From the NCBI RefSeq assembly GCF_001424405.1, contig NZ_LMPS01000005.1:1-64000 (forward strand): a stretch of 64,000 bases of DNA, in the 5' to 3' direction. The stretch is from Dyadobacter sp. Leaf189. Its GTDB lineage: Bacteria; Bacteroidota; Bacteroidia; Cytophagales; Spirosomataceae. Both the position numbers and the translations under genes were made by a program. Positions 36,087 to 45,683 of the stretch are shown here, piece after piece. Below the pieces are notes generated by a model. It saw only the letters and a list, made by a program, of their open reading frames with translations. It had not been told where the DNA came from and did not search any database. The first letter of the stretch is position 1, and each line of letters opens with the position of its first letter.

Positions 36087-37291
36087 TGGAATTGCTGCAA
36101 CCGTGGATGCTGTGGGGAATTACAGGGGTCGCATTGCCGATCGCTATTCACTTTTGGTACCAAAAAAAAGGGGAGGTAATTGCCTGGGCAGCATCGCGGT
36201 GGCTGGTGGACGAAAGCTCGCTCAAACACAGAGGTATCCGTTTGCACGAGATCCTGCTGCTGCTCATTCGTTGTTTGCTGATTATCCTGCTTGCATTGTT
36301 ACTCAGTCAGCCGGTTTTGCATGGGTGGGAAAGCAATGCAGCACAAGAGCGCGTGCATCTCGTGCAGGCGGATGCCAGGGTTGTGAATAATTACCGGTTT
36401 GAGATTGAAAATGCATTGAAGGCAGGCGAGCACGTTTTTTGGATCAGCCCCGATCAGCAGGCACTGCGCTCTACTTCGGAGATACCTCAGGTGGGTAATC
36501 CTGTACAATACATTCAGAAAAGCATTAACAAGCTGGCCAAAGGACAAACGAGCATCTACCTCGTGGCAGACCAGCAGCTGCTTTCTATACCCAAAGTAGT
36601 TGTGCCAGGTAAGTTCAGCCTGTATATGCTCACTGATTCTGCTTCGATGCAGCCGGCTAGTTATATGGAGTTGAATGATGGTAAAAGGTTGTTTGTCAAT
36701 CCTGGTAGTGGCCTGTTGGAAGTTGCGCAGAACGGAGCATCAACAGTACGGCTCGCTTCGAAGCCGGTGCATTCTGGTGATCTGAAACTATTGATTGACT
36801 ATAAAAATCCTGCGGAAAGACAGTCTGTTATGGCAGCTGTAAAGGCACTTACTGAGGTTTACAGCTTGCCTTTTCAAATGGATGAGAAAGCAAATGCAGA
36901 CAATGTGTACGATTGGATATTGTCTGATCAAAAACCAGCAAAGACCGCGGCAAAAACCCTCTATGTGATCTCGGGAAAAACAGCGGATTTGCCGCAACAT
37001 AGTAATGTAGTTTACGTAACTGACTCCCTGCTTTTGAATTCGTCCGACCTGGTTCGGAATGGGAGGTTGCCGGAATGGCTAGGGGAGATATTTACTTCTT
37101 TTTACCAACTAAAAAACAGGAAAGAGCCGCTTAGCAGACAGCAGTTAAGTTTATTATTTGAAGAAGTTGAAATGCCACAAACACAGGAAGCAGCTGAACT
37201 CCGGAAGTGGCTCTTGCTTGCGTTCGTTTTACTAACAGCGTTAGAAAGGTGGCTTGTATTGCGTAAATCGACCCTTGCACGTTATGCATAG
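36086..37291 (+). CDS. BatA-type membrane protein
   Basis: 401 residues. N-terminal BatA domain: MELLQPWMLWGITGVALPIA (first membrane helix), HFWYQKK, LHEILLLLIRCLLIILLALL (second helix). Then a periplasmic or soluble region, and a last membrane helix near the C-terminus (LRKWLLLAFVLLTALERWL). The VWA MIDAS motif of full BatA is not visible, so this is the scaffold type seen beside MoxR/DUF58. It overlaps both neighbours (1 and 8 bp). Confidence 0.85.
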   Translation: MELLQPWMLWGITGVALPIAIHFWYQKKGEVIAWAASRWLVDESSLKHRGIRLHEILLLLIRCLLIILLALLLSQPVLHGWESNAAQERVHLVQADARVVNNYRFEIENALKAGEHVFWISPDQQALRSTSEIPQVGNPVQYIQKSINKLAKGQTSIYLVADQQLLSIPKVVVPGKFSLYMLTDSASMQPASYMELNDGKRLFVNPGSGLLEVAQNGASTVRLASKPVHSGDLKLLIDYKNPAERQSVMAAVKALTEVYSLPFQMDEKANADNVYDWILSDQKPAKTAAKTLYVISGKTADLPQHSNVVYVTDSLLLNSSDLVRNGRLPEWLGEIFTSFYQLKNRKEPLSRQQLSLLFEEVEMPQTQEAAELRKWLLLAFVLLTALERWLVLRKSTLARYA

Positions 37292-39488
37292 TCTGAACAA
37301 ATTGATCAGCTCGGTGTCGGTGCAGCTTTTTGCAGCCGGATTGATCCGCTGTGTATCGCTCGCAGTCGCGGCCTTTCTGCTTGTTTTTACATTTGCTTCT
37401 GTCGCGTATGCTGCGCTTGCTTCGGGACTTGTTTTTGCATTCGCTATCTGGCAAAATAAGTTATATGAAAGCAAAAAATCCGGTGCAATCGCACTGATCC
37501 ATCGCTACACGGGCGAAACCGAATACAGCTTGCATTTGCTGGAAAAAGAGGAGCTGAACCTGGCTGAGCAAATGCAGCTGGAGCGGATTTCGAAAAACCA
37601 GATCAGCTTTCCTTACCGTGAGTTGTACTCCGGAATGGCGCCTTATGCTGGCGTACTCGTAATAGCTGCCACCATTTATTTTCTCCATCCTCAATGGAAT
37701 TCAGTTGATAAACCGGCGGGCCAAAATACCGGGCTTGTTCAGCAGGAGCGGACGAACGCGCCCGAAATTGCGCCCCGGCTCGTGCGGGCGGAAGTGTCTG
37801 TAAGTCCGCCTGCATACACCGGGCTGCGGCAAACGGATTCAAAAGATTTGAATGTGTCGGCCATTACCGGCTCGAAGCTAGTTTGGGAGGTGGAGTTTAG
37901 CAACACAAATAAGCTGACTGTTAAGCTGGCCAATGCACGGGGAGAGGAAGTGCGCTTTGTCAGGAAAGGTACTGTTTTTCAATATTCCGACCGGCTTGCA
38001 GGTTCGGGTTTGTACTCCATTAAAGGTTATTGGAAGGATTCACTGGTTTACCAGTCAGAGTTTTACAAGCTTGATGCAATCCCCGACCTTGCCCCCAAGA
38101 TAGAGCCGGCTTCGAAGGAGTTGTATAAATACCATTTGTTGAAAGACAGTAAAACACTCAGCGTTTCAGCCAGGATATCGGATGATTTTCAGGTCAGACA
38201 GGCATTTATCGTTGCTACGGTCGCACGGGGTTCGGGGGAGAATGTGAAGTTCCGGGAAATGCGATTTCCGTTGAGTCCCAATCAATTCAAAGAAGCCAAT
38301 GTTCAGAAAACAATTAACCTGAATGAGCTCAACTTTACACCCGGCGATGAACTTTACTATTATTGGGCGGCGGTAGATAACCGGTTGCCCGAGGGTAATT
38401 TTACCAAATCGGATACCTACTTCCTGGTTTATAAAGACACTGCGCGGATTGAAGAAGCGGAACTAGCTACGATGGCAGTCAACATCATGCCCGAATATTT
38501 CCGGAGCCAGCGGCAGATCATTATTGATACTGAAAAGCTGATTGCAAAAAGAAGAAAGTTGGAGAAAAAGCCATTTAACGCGGCTTCAAATGAGATAGGG
38601 TATGATCAGAAGCTGCTACGGCTGCGGTATGGACAATATTTGGGAGAAGAGTTTGAAACCAATATTGGGGGCGGTGGGGCTCCCGGCGAAATCCCGGAAG
38701 GTAATATCATAGACGCATTCACGCACCATTCTGACGGAACAGGAGAAGCAGCCGAACAGCACCAGGCGGAGGGAAATGCCGGTGACCATGGACACGATCA
38801 CGGGAAAACTGCGCCGCCCACCGAATCGAAAGACCCGCTGGCTGCTTTAATGGAGCAGTACACGCATTCGCACGACGATGCCGAAACAAATACCTTTTAC
38901 GAGCAGTCGACCAGGAGTTTGCTGAAATCGGCATTGGAACAAATGTGGCAGTCGGAACTGCATTTGCGGATGTACGAACCTGAAAAGGCGCTTCCATTTG
39001 AGCATAAGGCGTTAGAATACCTGAAATCGGCACAACAGAAAGCGCGGACTTACGCCAAAAAGAGCGGCTACGATCCGCCGCCGATCAAGGAAAAAGAGAA
39101 GCGGCTTACGGGCGAGTTAAAAGATATAGCGGCGGATTTTACCTCCGAAAAAATCTATGACCAAAAGCAAACTGCGCAGCTTGCCGCCGAAGTGCTCGGG
39201 TTTGTGGACCGTGTGAAAACCGATAAAAACAGTCAGGCACGTTTGCGGCTCGCCGGAAGTGAGCTGAGCGACCGGCTGATCTCGGCAGGTCCGTTTAATG
39301 GCGGCTTGCAGAACTGGCCGCTGATTGCCGCATTGCAAAAACTGGTGAGCAGTAAAGTGCTCTCCAAGGCAGAAAAGGAAGAATTAAAAACCGGCCTGTA
39401 CAAATATGCCAACCGTGGGGTGCAGGGATATAAAGGGTATGCGGCTGACAAAAAGCTGGAAGAAGCTTTCTGGAAAAAGCTTCAGTAG
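37284..39488 (+). CDS. Large membrane protein, DUF4175-like, with His-rich segment
   Basis: 734 residues from the ATG at 37284, overlapping the previous gene by eight bases. Two to three N-terminal membrane helices (SVQLFAAGLIRCVSLAVAAF; GLVFAFAIWQ), another near 117-135 (GVLVIAATIYFL), then a long periplasmic part with beta-rich PPAYTGL-type repeats and C-terminal helices. This plan matches DUF4175 and related proteins of MoxR/BatA clusters. A His/Asp/Glu-rich loop (HHSDGTGEAAEQ, GDHGHDHGK, YTHSHDDAE; about 475-535) could bind a divalent metal. The function is unknown. The later part has many Lys/Glu heptad-like stretches. Confidence 0.75.
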   Translation: MHSLNKLISSVSVQLFAAGLIRCVSLAVAAFLLVFTFASVAYAALASGLVFAFAIWQNKLYESKKSGAIALIHRYTGETEYSLHLLEKEELNLAEQMQLERISKNQISFPYRELYSGMAPYAGVLVIAATIYFLHPQWNSVDKPAGQNTGLVQQERTNAPEIAPRLVRAEVSVSPPAYTGLRQTDSKDLNVSAITGSKLVWEVEFSNTNKLTVKLANARGEEVRFVRKGTVFQYSDRLAGSGLYSIKGYWKDSLVYQSEFYKLDAIPDLAPKIEPASKELYKYHLLKDSKTLSVSARISDDFQVRQAFIVATVARGSGENVKFREMRFPLSPNQFKEANVQKTINLNELNFTPGDELYYYWAAVDNRLPEGNFTKSDTYFLVYKDTARIEEAELATMAVNIMPEYFRSQRQIIIDTEKLIAKRRKLEKKPFNAASNEIGYDQKLLRLRYGQYLGEEFETNIGGGGAPGEIPEGNIIDAFTHHSDGTGEAAEQHQAEGNAGDHGHDHGKTAPPTESKDPLAALMEQYTHSHDDAETNTFYEQSTRSLLKSALEQMWQSELHLRMYEPEKALPFEHKALEYLKSAQQKARTYAKKSGYDPPPIKEKEKRLTGELKDIAADFTSEKIYDQKQTAQLAAEVLGFVDRVKTDKNSQARLRLAGSELSDRLISAGPFNGGLQNWPLIAALQKLVSSKVLSKAEKEELKTGLYKYANRGVQGYKGYAADKKLEEAFWKKLQ

Positions 39489-39506
39489 CTGACAAATTGA
39501 ATTTGA

Positions 39507-41162
39507 ATGATCCAACTTGATTTCGACTGGTCTGACACATTAAGCCTGATTACCCTGGCAGCGGCGATCATCGCGGCTTTGGCTACATTGCTGCGGGGGA
39601 TTTTCGCTTTCAAGAATCGCCCTGTCAATGGCAGGAGAGCTGGATTGAAGCTGCTACTGAATGTAATTTTATGGCTGAGTGTGATCGCGTTTATATTACA
39701 GCCACAGCTCACCTTAAAGGCGAGAGTTACTACCGGAATCCTGGCCGGAAGTGAAGTTCCGGCTGCTTTTCTGCGCCATTTGCAGGATAGTCTGAGGCGG
39801 GCGGAAGTGGTTACAGTTGAGGAAATTGCGCATGCGGGGGTGGATACCTTGCTGCTCGTGGGGACAGAGTTTCCGCCGCGTTTGTTTACCAGCTTACCAT
39901 TGTCTGTGGCGCCGCCGGTGATCAGGTGGATACAGTATGATAAGCCTGACCGGTTTGTGCGTCTCCAATGGAAGGGAATACTGCGCAAAGGTGAAATGCA
40001 GGAAGTGTCCGGCCGGCTTGTATCTACTAAAAAGCAGGTGCTTAAACTTGGGTTTGGCAGGAATACACTGGATAGTACCAAGCTGATCGAGGGTGAAAAT
40101 CAATTTAAGCTCCGATTTTCCGCATTTGCAGCAGGCAGGATAATGGTCACATTGGGGATTGATGGTCAGCAACAGGATACGCTCCGTTTTTTTGCCAGGC
40201 CTGCTACTCCGCTCGCGGCGCGCTTTATCCTGGATAGTCCCGACTTTGAGAGCCGGAACCTGGCTGCTTGGCTGGGTACGAGCGGACATGCCGTGGTATA
40301 TGATGTCGCGATTGCGAAGGATCTGAAATCGAGTGTTAAAATCAATGCGGCCAAGACGCCCGATCTGGTCATCACCAATGCAGCCAATGCTAATTCCGCG
40401 GCTGTGAAGAAGGCACTGGCAGGCGGAGCCAGTGTTCTTTTTATTGGCCTCACCGATCCTGAATCTGAAATCAGGCGCATTAATGAGGTTGTAGGTACCC
40501 GTTTTCAGGTGCGCAAAATTTCAAACGAGCCTGCCGTAAAAGTGCTGCCCCAGCTGGACGCTCTGCCTTTTCAATTCGTTACTGCTGCTAATCAGATCAA
40601 AGTTGCAGGAATGCCGGTTGCTGTTGAGAAACGTCGCGGTAATGTGGCTGTAAGTCTGCTGAATGAAACTTTCCCGATGCAACTGGCAGGTGACTCGGTC
40701 ACATACCAGAAGGTTTGGGATACCATTCTGGCCAATTTACAACCCGTCGGGACCCACAATCTGGAAATTGAAGCACCGGTTATTAAAGGGGTAAAAGCAC
40801 GGTTGGACCTGAATAGTTTCGCTGCATTGCCGCGCATTTTGCCAATCGGGTCGGATACCCTTTTTCCTTCCAAATCGCCTTTTAATCTCAGTGCGGGCAG
40901 CGCGGAGTTTATACCGGTGCAATCGGGCTGGGTCGCATTACAGGATTCAGTGCCGGCGGAGATTTTTGTTGAAAATGATTCAGAAACAGCACAGCTGGCT
41001 CGCATATCCACTTTGGTAAGTACTTACGAAAGGCAGTCGGGGGTTACCGGCGAACCTGAATCAACATCCAGGACTGCTTCACGTGCATTGCCGGGATGGG
41101 TATGGTTTATGTGGCTGATGATCTGCTTCGCTGCGTTCTGGATCGAAGAGAAGTTTTCGTAA
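39507..41162 (+). CDS. Membrane protein of the MoxR/BatA cluster
   Basis: 551 residues. Membrane helices at about 13-35 (LSLITLAAAIIAALATLL) and 48-66 (LLLNVILWLSVIAFIL), a long extracytoplasmic segment including a GATase-like stretch (PDLVITNAANANSAAVKKAL; GGASVLFIGLTDPE), and a final helix (LPGWVWFMWLMICFAAFW). This is the layout of BatA/DUF4159-associated membrane proteins; I do not know a function. It is the last gene of the cluster; its TAA directly abuts the stop of the convergent TPR gene with no base between. Confidence 0.75.
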   Translation: MIQLDFDWSDTLSLITLAAAIIAALATLLRGIFAFKNRPVNGRRAGLKLLLNVILWLSVIAFILQPQLTLKARVTTGILAGSEVPAAFLRHLQDSLRRAEVVTVEEIAHAGVDTLLLVGTEFPPRLFTSLPLSVAPPVIRWIQYDKPDRFVRLQWKGILRKGEMQEVSGRLVSTKKQVLKLGFGRNTLDSTKLIEGENQFKLRFSAFAAGRIMVTLGIDGQQQDTLRFFARPATPLAARFILDSPDFESRNLAAWLGTSGHAVVYDVAIAKDLKSSVKINAAKTPDLVITNAANANSAAVKKALAGGASVLFIGLTDPESEIRRINEVVGTRFQVRKISNEPAVKVLPQLDALPFQFVTAANQIKVAGMPVAVEKRRGNVAVSLLNETFPMQLAGDSVTYQKVWDTILANLQPVGTHNLEIEAPVIKGVKARLDLNSFAALPRILPIGSDTLFPSKSPFNLSAGSAEFIPVQSGWVALQDSVPAEIFVENDSETAQLARISTLVSTYERQSGVTGEPESTSRTASRALPGWVWFMWLMICFAAFWIEEKFS

Positions 41163-41969
41163 TCACTGGTTTTCCAGATCATTAAGCGTTACCTGCCGCG
41201 GATATGGTGCAAAGTGCGAATTGGGTTCATTGATCCGGTAGCCTTCTTCTATGTACTGCCGGGCTTTCTGAAAATACGTGGTCTGGCGATTGTTACCCAT
41301 AATTTTGAGCGTCAGTCCCATGTAATAGTTGGCGGTAGGGTGCTGCTCATACAGTTGCAGGCATTCATTCAGCCGCTCCTGCGCCTTGTCAAGCTCCCCC
41401 GACAGATAGTACATGATCCCGAAGTACAGCAATGTGTTATAGTGGATATCGTTTTTGCCTTCGCCTCTTTTTTGCGTAGCTATATCTTGTAAAAAGCTAA
41501 TCTCCGCCTTCTCAAAATCACCGAGCTGCATCCAGGCAATGGCTTTGTAAAACGAGAAAGAATGATCCATTGTAAATGCGTGGGGCATTCGCTTCTCAGC
41601 CTCCTGGAAATCTGCGATGGCTTTTTCATAATTGCCGGCCACAATGCAATGCAGATAGCCGCGGTAAGGCAGCCAGCGGTTTGTATCAAGTTCAACAGCT
41701 TTGTCCATATTGGCGAACAGCTGTTCAAAATCTTTGAGAACCATATAATGCTGGGCCTTTTCCTGATAGGCTTCTGCGATATTCGGACAAATGGAAATGA
41801 GGGAATCGTAAGTCTGCGCGCGGCCCGGGTGCTCAATAGGAAACAGATCTGCGCGTCGGGAATAGAGTGCAAAAAGGCTGTCCCGGTAACTTTCCGAAGC
41901 ACAATCAGGTTGACTTTGCCCGAATGCGACAGTCGTGATATTTGCCAGAACTAGAATTAACAATCGCAT
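41163..41969 (-). CDS. Periplasmic TPR-repeat protein
   Basis: 268 residues. Signal peptide MRLLILVLANITTVAFG. At least four TPR units: NIAEAYQEKAQHYMVLKDFE, NRWLPYRGYLHCIVAGNYEK, SFSFYKAIAWMQLGDFEKAE, YNTLLYFGIMYYLSGELDKA, and a partial fifth. It is a protein-interaction scaffold in the periplasm. It is transcribed leftwards and ends flush with the Tld/MoxR cluster, so antisense read-through between the two is possible. Confidence 0.82.
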   Translation of the reverse strand: MRLLILVLANITTVAFGQSQPDCASESYRDSLFALYSRRADLFPIEHPGRAQTYDSLISICPNIAEAYQEKAQHYMVLKDFEQLFANMDKAVELDTNRWLPYRGYLHCIVAGNYEKAIADFQEAEKRMPHAFTMDHSFSFYKAIAWMQLGDFEKAEISFLQDIATQKRGEGKNDIHYNTLLYFGIMYYLSGELDKAQERLNECLQLYEQHPTANYYMGLTLKIMGNNRQTTYFQKARQYIEEGYRINEPNSHFAPYPRQVTLNDLENQ

Positions 41970-41992
41970 ATCTTCCGGTCAGGTGTAAACTT

Positions 41993-42011
41993 TTGTTTGC
42001 TAACCAAACAA
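41993..42011. promoter_or_regulatory. Operator-like palindrome in a divergent intergenic region
   Basis: TTGTTTG (41993-41999), spacer CTAAC, CAAACAA (42005-42011): perfect seven-base arms. It lies between the leftward TPR gene and the rightward pair at 42041 and 42219, the second of which looks DNA-binding. A near-consensus -7 element (TATTTTTA, 42016-42023) follows on the plus strand, so a bound regulator could block transcription. Confidence 0.45.
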
Positions 42012-42040
42012 TTCCTATTTTTAGTTAAATAACGCGCACT

Positions 42041-42199
42041 ATGTATCTATTTACTCTCAGAATGCACCTGGCTGCGTTGAAGCAGCTTCTTAATGATCGT
42101 TCTTCTGAAATGACAGAAGATCAACGATTAAAGGTTTGGCAAAAGATTGAGACTTTGCAAGACGCGATTGAGCTATTGGAAAAACTTGAAAAACGCTGA
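42041..42199 (+). CDS. Small helical protein, 52 aa
   Basis: Reads MYLFTLRMHLAALKQLLNDR ... to LEKLEKR with TGA at 42197-42199. It is strongly amphipathic and charged, probably one or two helices, without export signal. It lies 19 bp upstream of a putative HTH protein, so the two likely share a transcript. I do not recognise it; a toxin-antitoxin-like or phage-derived pair is possible but not shown. Confidence 0.45.
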   Translation: MYLFTLRMHLAALKQLLNDRSSEMTEDQRLKVWQKIETLQDAIELLEKLEKR

Positions 42200-42218
42200 A
42201 ATCTTAAAACCCAGAATC

Positions 42219-42521
42219 ATGGAAACAAAAACAGAATTGGCATATGAAATTGAGCAATTGCTCGCTGCCGCAGATGAGTCGATCCGGGAGGCACAGTCAT
42301 TTCTGATCAGTCAGGGTGAGCTGGTAGACCTTACTGAATGGGTCACGATCAAAGAATATTGCAGCCGGTTCAATATACGGAATGTTGAAACTGTTGTCAA
42401 CTGGATCAACAGGGGGATTATCTCACCTGAAAACGTTCGCACGATTGAAGAATTTAATCATACAAGGCTGATTAAGGCAATTCCGTACAACACAAAGTCT
42501 TCTCCCAAAATTAACACCTGA
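42219..42521 (+). CDS. Putative helix-turn-helix protein, 100 aa
   Basis: From the ATG at 42219 (METKTELAYEIEQLLAAADE). The C-terminal half, TEWVTIKEYCSRFNIRNVET followed by VVNWINRGIISPENVRTIEE, has the form of a MerR/excisionase-type winged helix (specificity element after the second helix). The N-terminal half is a single amphipathic helix. The open frame extends upstream, but the ATG with its neighbours fits better. Probably a small DNA-binding regulator; the palindrome at 41993-42011 is a candidate site. Confidence 0.6.
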   Translation: METKTELAYEIEQLLAAADESIREAQSFLISQGELVDLTEWVTIKEYCSRFNIRNVETVVNWINRGIISPENVRTIEEFNHTRLIKAIPYNTKSSPKINT

Positions 42522-42570
42522 TCACAAGCGTGAAACGCTACGCGGTTGCTGCTTGGCACCAGGTAAGCTG

Positions 42571-44955
42571 CTATTCAGATTTTAAGCTGCGGACCGGGTT
42601 TTTCATGGCTACTTTGATAGCCTGGAAACTGACTGTTGCCAGGGTTACCAGCAATGTTCCCGATCCCGTCACCGCGAACACCCACCAGGAAATGTTTGTG
42701 TGGTATTTGTATTTAAGCAGCCAGATATTCAGGAAATAGTAAGCGACAGGCGCTGCGATGACGAATGCGACAATAACAAGCACCACAAAATCCCAGGAAA
42801 GCATTCCCCAGACATTCAGTACCGTTGCGCCGAGCACCTTCCGTACTCCGATCTCTTTCGTGCGCTGCTCTGCAATGAATGAGGCGACCCCGAAAAGTCC
42901 CAGGCAGCTGATCAATATGGCCAGGACAGCAAAGAAAGTAGTCAGTTTGGCAATTCTCACTTCGTCGTAAAATTTGGATGCATAATCCTGGTCAACGAAG
43001 CTGAACTGGAATGGCACGCCGGGATCATACTTCTTGAAAACATGCTCTACCTGCGCCAGAGCGGCACTTGCACTCAGCCCCGGAGCAAGCCGGATATTGA
43101 TCACACCTCCCTGCTCCCTGCCCAGGTTGTAGATCAGGGGCTTGGTAGGTTCATAAGGTGAATCGACGATCATATCTTTGATAACGCCTATTATCCTCAC
43201 AGGCTCATCAAACCACATTAAATCTTCACCAACCGGATTTTCCAGTCCCATGAATTTCGCGGCTGCTTCATTGATCACCAGGCCGCTGGAATCAGAGGCA
43301 AAGGAACGGCTGAAATCGCGCCCGCCGATAAACTTCCATCCGACCGTTTTTCCGTAATCGTGAGATACTTCATTGTAGGAGAAATCGACGGATAATGCAG
43401 GGTCTTTTCCTTTCCATCTGAGTCCGCTTGTAGACGACCAGGAGTTAGTGGCCGGACTGCTGGATTCGGCCATTTCAGCAATCGCGCCGGCTCCTTTCAG
43501 CTCGTTTCTGACCACGTCGAAATGAGTATGAATATCTGGCGTGGAAAGAAAGATCGTGATCAGGCCCGAGCGATCGTATCCTACGGGCCGGTCTTTGGCA
43601 AACTGAATCTGCCGGTATACAACCAATGCGCCGACAATCAATACTATTGATACTGAAAACTGTACAACTACCAGCACTTTCCGCGGGACGGCCGCAAATC
43701 TCCCCACCCTGAATGTGCCTTTTAGTACCTTAATGGGCTGAAAAGAAGACAAATAAAGCGCAGGGTAGCTCCCCGCAACTATGGCTGTGAAGAGGCTGAA
43801 AGCGAGGCCGATCAGCCAGAATACAGGGTTTGTCCACAGCATGTCGAGCTTTTTGTCGGCTACCTCATTGAAGAAATGAAGTATCAGTAAAACCAGCAGG
43901 CATGCAAATGTGAATGCAAATGCGACAACGAGAAACGATTCGCTGAAAAACTGGACAATCAGCTGGTTTCTGACAGATCCGATCGCTTTTCTAATCCCTA
44001 CCTCTTTCGCACGTTTTTCGGAACGTGCGGTGCTCAGGTTCATAAAGTTGATGCACGCCAGCAGCAGTACAAACGTGCCTATCAGTCCGAAAAGCCAGAC
44101 ATTTTCGATTTTTCCACTTACTTGTTTTCCATTCTTGAAGGTCGAATACAGGTGCCACTTTTCCATTGGATGAAGGAAAACTGCGGGCTTAAACGTCAAT
44201 TGCTCGGGCCGGATATGTTTCTTTTTAACATCTCTGATCCTGGTTGAAACAGTTTCAATGTCGGCCTGCTCCGTCAGCTGCACATAGATTTGGAAATTGT
44301 TTGGCCTCCACGGATCTTCCATCGTTTGAAGCGAAGCATTCGCGATCTCGTACAGCGACCACGGCATCATGAACTGCACCTGATGCAGGGAAGTATTGTG
44401 GGGAAGGTCTTTGAAAACTCCGGTCACTTTCAAGTTGGTGCTGTTATCCAGCTTGATAACCTTGTCCATCGGGTCTGCATCTCCGAAGAAAGCTTTGGCT
44501 ACGGATTCAGAAAGGATGATCGAATAAGGTTCTTTGAGCGCTTTCCAGGTGCCCCGCATCATTTCGAGGCTAAATACCTCCGGTGCAGACTCGTCTATGT
44601 AGTGGCCTGTTTTGCTGATCCTTGTCTCGCCGTACGTGAGTATGTGCGGGCTGATCCAGGTCGACATTAATACATGCTTGAAGTCGCTGCCATAACTTCT
44701 CCTCAGCTCCTCGCCAAGCGGGTAGGGATTCGAGTTTTGGGTGTCGATGTCTCCGTTGCGCGTTTGATGCTGCATGACCTAGGCAATGCGGCTGTAATTT
44801 TTGAAGTACCTGTCATAGGATAGCTCGTCGTGGATCCATAATCCTATCAACATCGCTACGGCCATTCCCATAGCCAGTCCGGAGATATTAATGAAGCTGT
44901 AAACCTTGTTTTTGGTCAGCGTCCGTAATGCGATCTTGAAGTAGTTTTTGATCAT
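42571..44955 (-). pseudogene. FtsX/MacB-type ABC permease with in-frame TAG
   Basis: Full length is 794 codons from the ATG at 44955 (MIKNYFKIALRTLTKNKVYS), the usual size for this Bacteroidota family: two MacB periplasmic domains and two FtsX blocks (FMNLSTARSEKRAKEVGIRK; GLFGVASFIAEQRTKEIGVR). Codon 59 is TAG (44781-44779) where relatives have CAG: ...YSRIA-stop-VMQHQT. The rest of the frame is intact and without other stops. This suggests a very recent C-to-T change, a suppressed stop, or an error. Restart at codon 61 (ATG) would give a 734-residue protein lacking the first membrane helix. The ATPase partner is not in the window. Confidence 0.88.
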
Positions 44956-45164
44956 TCCCGGGCTAAGATGATAAGTGTAAGAATAAGCTGAGTCGACAAA
45001 TGTCTTGCCACCTGTCTTAAATTGCTCGTGGCGTCTTCAAAGCGCCTTTTTGCTATGTTATTCTGTTCAAAAGCGGACGGATTTTGTTCGTAGCCGAACG
45101 TCTCCCGAAAATATTTCTGAGTAGTCTGTAACGAAATTCGTGGTTGATCGTCTTTGTCATTGAA

Positions 45165-45683
45165 ATGGATTTACAAGCTTTCAATCAACGCATATTGCCC
45201 GTTCAAGGCCGCCTGTTCCGACTGGCGCAGATGTTCCTTCGCAACAGGGAGGAGGCTGAGGATGCCATTCAGGATGTGTTGATGAGGCTGTGGACCAACC
45301 GGCAGCAGCTTGAAACTTACCAGAGCATCGAAGCGCTGGCTGTTCAGATGACGAGAAATCTGTGTCTTGACAAACTCAAATCCCACCAGAGCCAAAAGGT
45401 AGAACGCGGGGCTGATCTGGCCGAGGTGCAAACATTGGAACTGTCGCCTTACCGGCAGCTGGAAAGCAACGATGGTACTGCATTGATACACAAGCTTATT
45501 GACGCATTGCCCGAGCAATACAGGCTAGTGCTGCACCTGCGGGATGTGGAGGAGTATTCGTTTGAAGAGATAGAAGAAGTAACAGGGCTGACCAATGCGA
45601 ATATTCGTGTAATCCTTTCCCGGGCCAGGCAGAAGCTACGGGAGACTTACCTTAAAGCAAGCAATTATGAAAGTGGATATTGA
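45165..45683 (+). CDS. ECF-type RNA polymerase sigma factor
   Basis: 172 residues from the ATG at 45165 (MDLQAFNQRILPVQGRLFRL). Sigma region 2: AQMFLRNREEAEDAIQDVLM, then LWTNRQQL; region 4: LIDALPEQYRLVLHLRDVEE, YSFEEIEEVTGLTNANIRVI, LSRARQKLRE. The last 17 bases overlap the next gene, a likely anti-sigma factor. An 11-base palindrome ACGAAATTCGT (45131-45141) lies just upstream and may be part of an autoregulated promoter. Confidence 0.93.
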   Translation: MDLQAFNQRILPVQGRLFRLAQMFLRNREEAEDAIQDVLMRLWTNRQQLETYQSIEALAVQMTRNLCLDKLKSHQSQKVERGADLAEVQTLELSPYRQLESNDGTALIHKLIDALPEQYRLVLHLRDVEEYSFEEIEEVTGLTNANIRVILSRARQKLRETYLKASNYESGY

